Below are positions 49,937 to 52,220 of a stretch of DNA of 52,220 bases, piece after piece. How positions within the stretch are numbered: the first letter of the stretch is position 1; every line of letters starts with the position of its first letter. This DNA is from CAZBDU01 sp964490725. Its GTDB lineage: Bacteria > Spirochaetota > Spirochaetia > SZUA-6 > DRHE01. The notes under the pieces were generated by a model that worked only from the letters and a program-made list of their open reading frames with translations, was not told the origin of the DNA and searched no databases. The stretch spans positions 1 through 52,220 of the forward strand of contig CAZBDU010000033.1 in assembly GCA_964490725.1 (NCBI GenBank). Reading direction: 5' to 3'. Both the position numbers and the translations under genes were made by a program.

Positions 49937-51331
49937 TCAAATGTGGATGGCCCAGCCTTCAGCCGCGCGGGCCGCTTCCATCACCGCTTCCGAGAGCGTA
50001 GGGTGGGCGTGGATCATGGTGGCGACATCCTCGGGCAGAAGCTCCGCCGTTCTGGCCAGCAGCAGCTCGTGCACCAGCTCGGTGGCGCCTGCCCCCACCA
50101 GGTGTGCGCCCAGGATCTCCCCGCTCTCCGGCTCCACCAGGATCTTGACCAGGCCCTCGCTGGCCTCCACGGCCACCGCCTTGCCCGCCCCCCGGTAGGG
50201 GAACACCGCCTTCTTCACCTTCAGCCCTCGCGCCTGCGCTTCCTTCTCGGTAAAGCCGAAGCTGGCCACCTGCGGCTCACAGTAGACCGCCCCGGGGACC
50301 GTCGTGGGGTCCACCTTCGGTGCGGTCTGGTGCCCGGCCATGTGCTCCACGGCGATCTCCCCCTCCTTGGAGGCCAGGTGGGCGAGCATCGGAGAGGGCA
50401 CGATGTCACCGATGGCGTACACCCCGGGCACCGACGTCTGATAGTAGTCTCCCACCACGACGAAGTCCTTTTCCAGCTTGACGCCGATCTTCTCCAGGCC
50501 GATCCCCGAGGTGTTCGGGGCCCGCCCCACGACCAGCAGGATCTGGTCCACCTCCAGCTCCTGCTTGCCGCTTCCTCCGGCGCCTTCCAGGGCCACTTTC
50601 ACCCCGCCCTTGCCCTTGCTGTAGCCGGAGGCCTTGGTGGAAGTGTAGATCTTGATCCCCCGCTTCTTGAAGGAGCGGACCAGCACCTCCGCGATCTCCG
50701 CGTCCTCCAGGGGCAGGATCTGGTCCAGCATCTCCACCAGGTGCACCTCCACGCCGAAGGCGTTCATCACGTGGGCGAACTCCACCCCGATGGCGCCCCC
50801 GCCGAGGATGCAGATCCTGGTGGGAAGCTTCTCCAGCATCAGGGCCCCGGAAGAGGAAAGGACCGTCTTCTCGTCGATCTCGAAGCCCGGTATCTGCCGC
50901 GGCCGGGATCCGGTGGCCACCAGGAGGTTCCTGGCGCTCACCTTGCTGCCTCCGGCCACCTGCACCTCGTGGGCGCTCACCACGGCGGCCTCGCCCTGGA
51001 TCAGCTCCACCTTGTTCTTCTTCAGAAGGTAGGCCACCCCTCTGGAGAGTGTGTCCGCGGCCCGCCGGGACTTCTCGAACACCTTGCGGTAGTCCAGAGA
51101 GGCGGCGTCCACAGTCACGCCCACCTCCCGCAGATGCTCGATCGCGCGAAAGAGCTCCGCCTGGTGGATCAGCGCCTTGGAGGGGATGCAGCCGATGTTC
51201 AGGCACACTCCCCCGACCTTGTCCTTCTCGATGACGGCCGCCTTCAGCCCCAGCTGCGCGGCCCTGATGCCGGCCACGTATCCCCCGGGTCCGGAACCGA
51301 TGATCAGCACGTCGTAGTCGTACTCCGCCAT
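49937..51331 (-). CDS. lpdA: Dihydrolipoyl dehydrogenase (E3)
   Basis: Reoxidises the lipoyl arm of 2-oxoacid dehydrogenase complexes with NAD+. 464 residues with the FAD motif IIGSGPGGYVAG, the redox disulfide C43/C48 in GGVCLNIGCIPSK, the NAD motif CILGGGAIGVEFAH, YAIGDI and the C-terminal dimer motif HAHPTLSEAV with the catalytic His. Starts 16 bases after the E2 gene on the same strand, so E2 and E3 form an operon. Confidence 0.97.
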   Translation of the reverse strand: MAEYDYDVLIIGSGPGGYVAGIRAAQLGLKAAVIEKDKVGGVCLNIGCIPSKALIHQAELFRAIEHLREVGVTVDAASLDYRKVFEKSRRAADTLSRGVAYLLKKNKVELIQGEAAVVSAHEVQVAGGSKVSARNLLVATGSRPRQIPGFEIDEKTVLSSSGALMLEKLPTRICILGGGAIGVEFAHVMNAFGVEVHLVEMLDQILPLEDAEIAEVLVRSFKKRGIKIYTSTKASGYSKGKGGVKVALEGAGGSGKQELEVDQILLVVGRAPNTSGIGLEKIGVKLEKDFVVVGDYYQTSVPGVYAIGDIVPSPMLAHLASKEGEIAVEHMAGHQTAPKVDPTTVPGAVYCEPQVASFGFTEKEAQARGLKVKKAVFPYRGAGKAVAVEASEGLVKILVEPESGEILGAHLVGAGATELVHELLLARTAELLPEDVATMIHAHPTLSEAVMEAARAAEGWAIHI

Positions 51332-51347
51332 AGCTCTTCCGCTCCTC

Positions 51348-52220
51348 TCAATACAGGGTCTGGATGGGATCCTCGATGAAGCTCTTCAGGTCGGACAGGA
51401 AGGCCGCACCCACCGCGCCGTCCACGACCCGATGATCGCAGGACATGGTCAGAATCATGGTGGACTGTACCTTGATTTCCCCCGCCTCGTCCACAACCGG
51501 GACCTTCCTGACCCGTCCCACCGCCAGGATCGCCGAACCGGGGGGGTTGATGATGGCGGTGAACTCCAGGATGCCGCTGGAGCCCAGGCTGCTGATGGTG
51601 AAGGTTGCCCCCGTGTACTCATCCGGGGTGAGACGGTTGCTGCGCGCCTTCTCCACCAGGCGGCGCAGCTCCCGGTCGATCTCCAGCAGTCCCCGGCCGG
51701 CGCATCCCCGCACCACCGGAGTGATCAGGCCGTCCTGCTGGGCCACCGCCAGGCCGATGTCGAGGCTGCCGAAACGGTGAATCGCCTCTCCCTCCCAGCC
51801 GGAGTTGACCTCCGGGTGGCGCCTCAGCGCCTCGGCGGCGAACTTGACCAGGAAGGCGTTGAAGGAGACCCGCTCCTCCCGCGGGCGGCCGGCGTTGAGG
51901 CGCTCCCTGGAGCCCAGCAGGGCGTCCACCGCCACGTCGATCTTCAGGTAGTAGTGAGGGGCGGAGAACTTGGACTCCGCCAGGCGCTTGGCGATGATGC
52001 GCCGCTTCTGGGAGACCGGAACGATCCTGTCCTCCAGCGCCGGCGCAGCCGCTGCCGCCGCGGGCGCGGCAGCCGGAGGCGCCCCCTCCAGGTCGCGCTT
52101 CACCACGCGCCCCCCCGGGCCGCTTCCCGCCACCGCCCGCAGGTCCAGCCCCCGCTCCTCGGCAAGCCTTCGCGCCAGCGGAGATGCCTTGACCCTGCCG
52201 TCTGCGGCCGGTGCAGAAGG
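51348..52220 (-). CDS. 2-oxoacid dehydrogenase E2 acyltransferase, N-terminus beyond the window
   Basis: The frame is open to the last base of the window, so the lipoyl domain is not seen. Visible are a peripheral-subunit-binding domain (ASPLARRLAEERGLDL and GSGPGGRVVKRDLE), an Ala/Pro linker and the catalytic acyltransferase domain with RIIAKRLAESKFSAPHYYLK and the active-site motif SCDHRVVDGAVGA near the C-terminus. Whether it belongs to pyruvate, branched-chain or acetoin dehydrogenase cannot be told from this part. It is followed by lpdA. Confidence 0.93.
   Translation of the reverse strand, partial: PSAPAADGRVKASPLARRLAEERGLDLRAVAGSGPGGRVVKRDLEGAPPAAAPAAAAAAPALEDRIVPVSQKRRIIAKRLAESKFSAPHYYLKIDVAVDALLGSRERLNAGRPREERVSFNAFLVKFAAEALRRHPEVNSGWEGEAIHRFGSLDIGLAVAQQDGLITPVVRGCAGRGLLEIDRELRRLVEKARSNRLTPDEYTGATFTISSLGSSGILEFTAIINPPGSAILAVGRVRKVPVVDEAGEIKVQSTMILTMSCDHRVVDGAVGAAFLSDLKSFIEDPIQTLY

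Overview
The window is a GC-rich bacterial chromosome segment of about 52 kb, densely packed with short intergenic gaps and polycistronic runs. Two features hint at a spirochaete or a close relative: the mature start of the BMP-family substrate-binding protein (AGGSSEG after the signal peptide), and a family of long exported Ig-like lipoproteins sitting with a CsgG-like lipoprotein. I hold this placement only loosely. No rRNA, tRNA, CRISPR array or prophage was seen.

Layout. 1-4.7 kb (minus): proC-proA-proB, then a uroporphyrinogen-decarboxylase-like methyltransferase and a patatin-like phospholipase cut by the window edge. 4.8-5.9 kb (minus): folB and a pteridine-reductase-like SDR. 6-9.7 kb (plus): an Hsp20 gene with a sigma-54-type promoter, a glutaredoxin/ferredoxin-thioredoxin-reductase pair, and CorA preceded by a 31-codon leader ORF, followed by an EamA exporter. 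9.8-13.5 kb: an esterase (minus), then a hydroxypyruvate-isomerase-like enzyme, an HD hydrolase and an unknown protein (plus). 13.7-15.2 kb: a complete IS110/IS1111-type element. 15.2-17.6 kb: an SDR dehydrogenase, a decayed ABC-2 permease and an unknown gene. 17.7-26.3 kb (plus): an envelope locus of a CsgG-like lipoprotein, a fused barrel/transglutaminase/TPR protein and a 1739-residue Ig-like lipoprotein. 26.3-31.6 kb (minus): ribokinase, a rifampin-phosphotransferase-like dikinase and an HtrA protease.

32.2-48.8 kb (minus) is one long catabolic run. It starts from a recognisable promoter with a BMP-type ABC importer (binding protein, ATPase, two permeases). An alcohol dehydrogenase, a GntR/FCD regulator, a Rid protein, a decayed AllG-like (DUF1116) gene, a cyclase-family hydrolase, three subunits of a molybdenum hydroxylase, a tungsten-type aldehyde:ferredoxin oxidoreductase, a class III aminotransferase and a frameshifted nitroreductase follow, and it ends in a truncated ABC ATPase fused to unrelated DNA. 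The gene set fits import and anaerobic breakdown of an N-heterocycle such as a purine, and three broken genes suggest the pathway is being lost or rewired. 49.1-52.2 kb (minus): 2-oxoacid dehydrogenase E2 and E3, then thyX.

The most interesting signals are regulatory. Several genes have a good -10 box a few bases before the start codon and no Shine-Dalgarno site (apparent leaderless mRNAs). Hsp20 has a correctly spaced -24/-12 promoter with paired upstream sites. corA has a candidate Mg-sensing leader peptide. The IS element has a long 3' non-coding arm where a bridge RNA would be expected and an outward -35 box facing the next gene.
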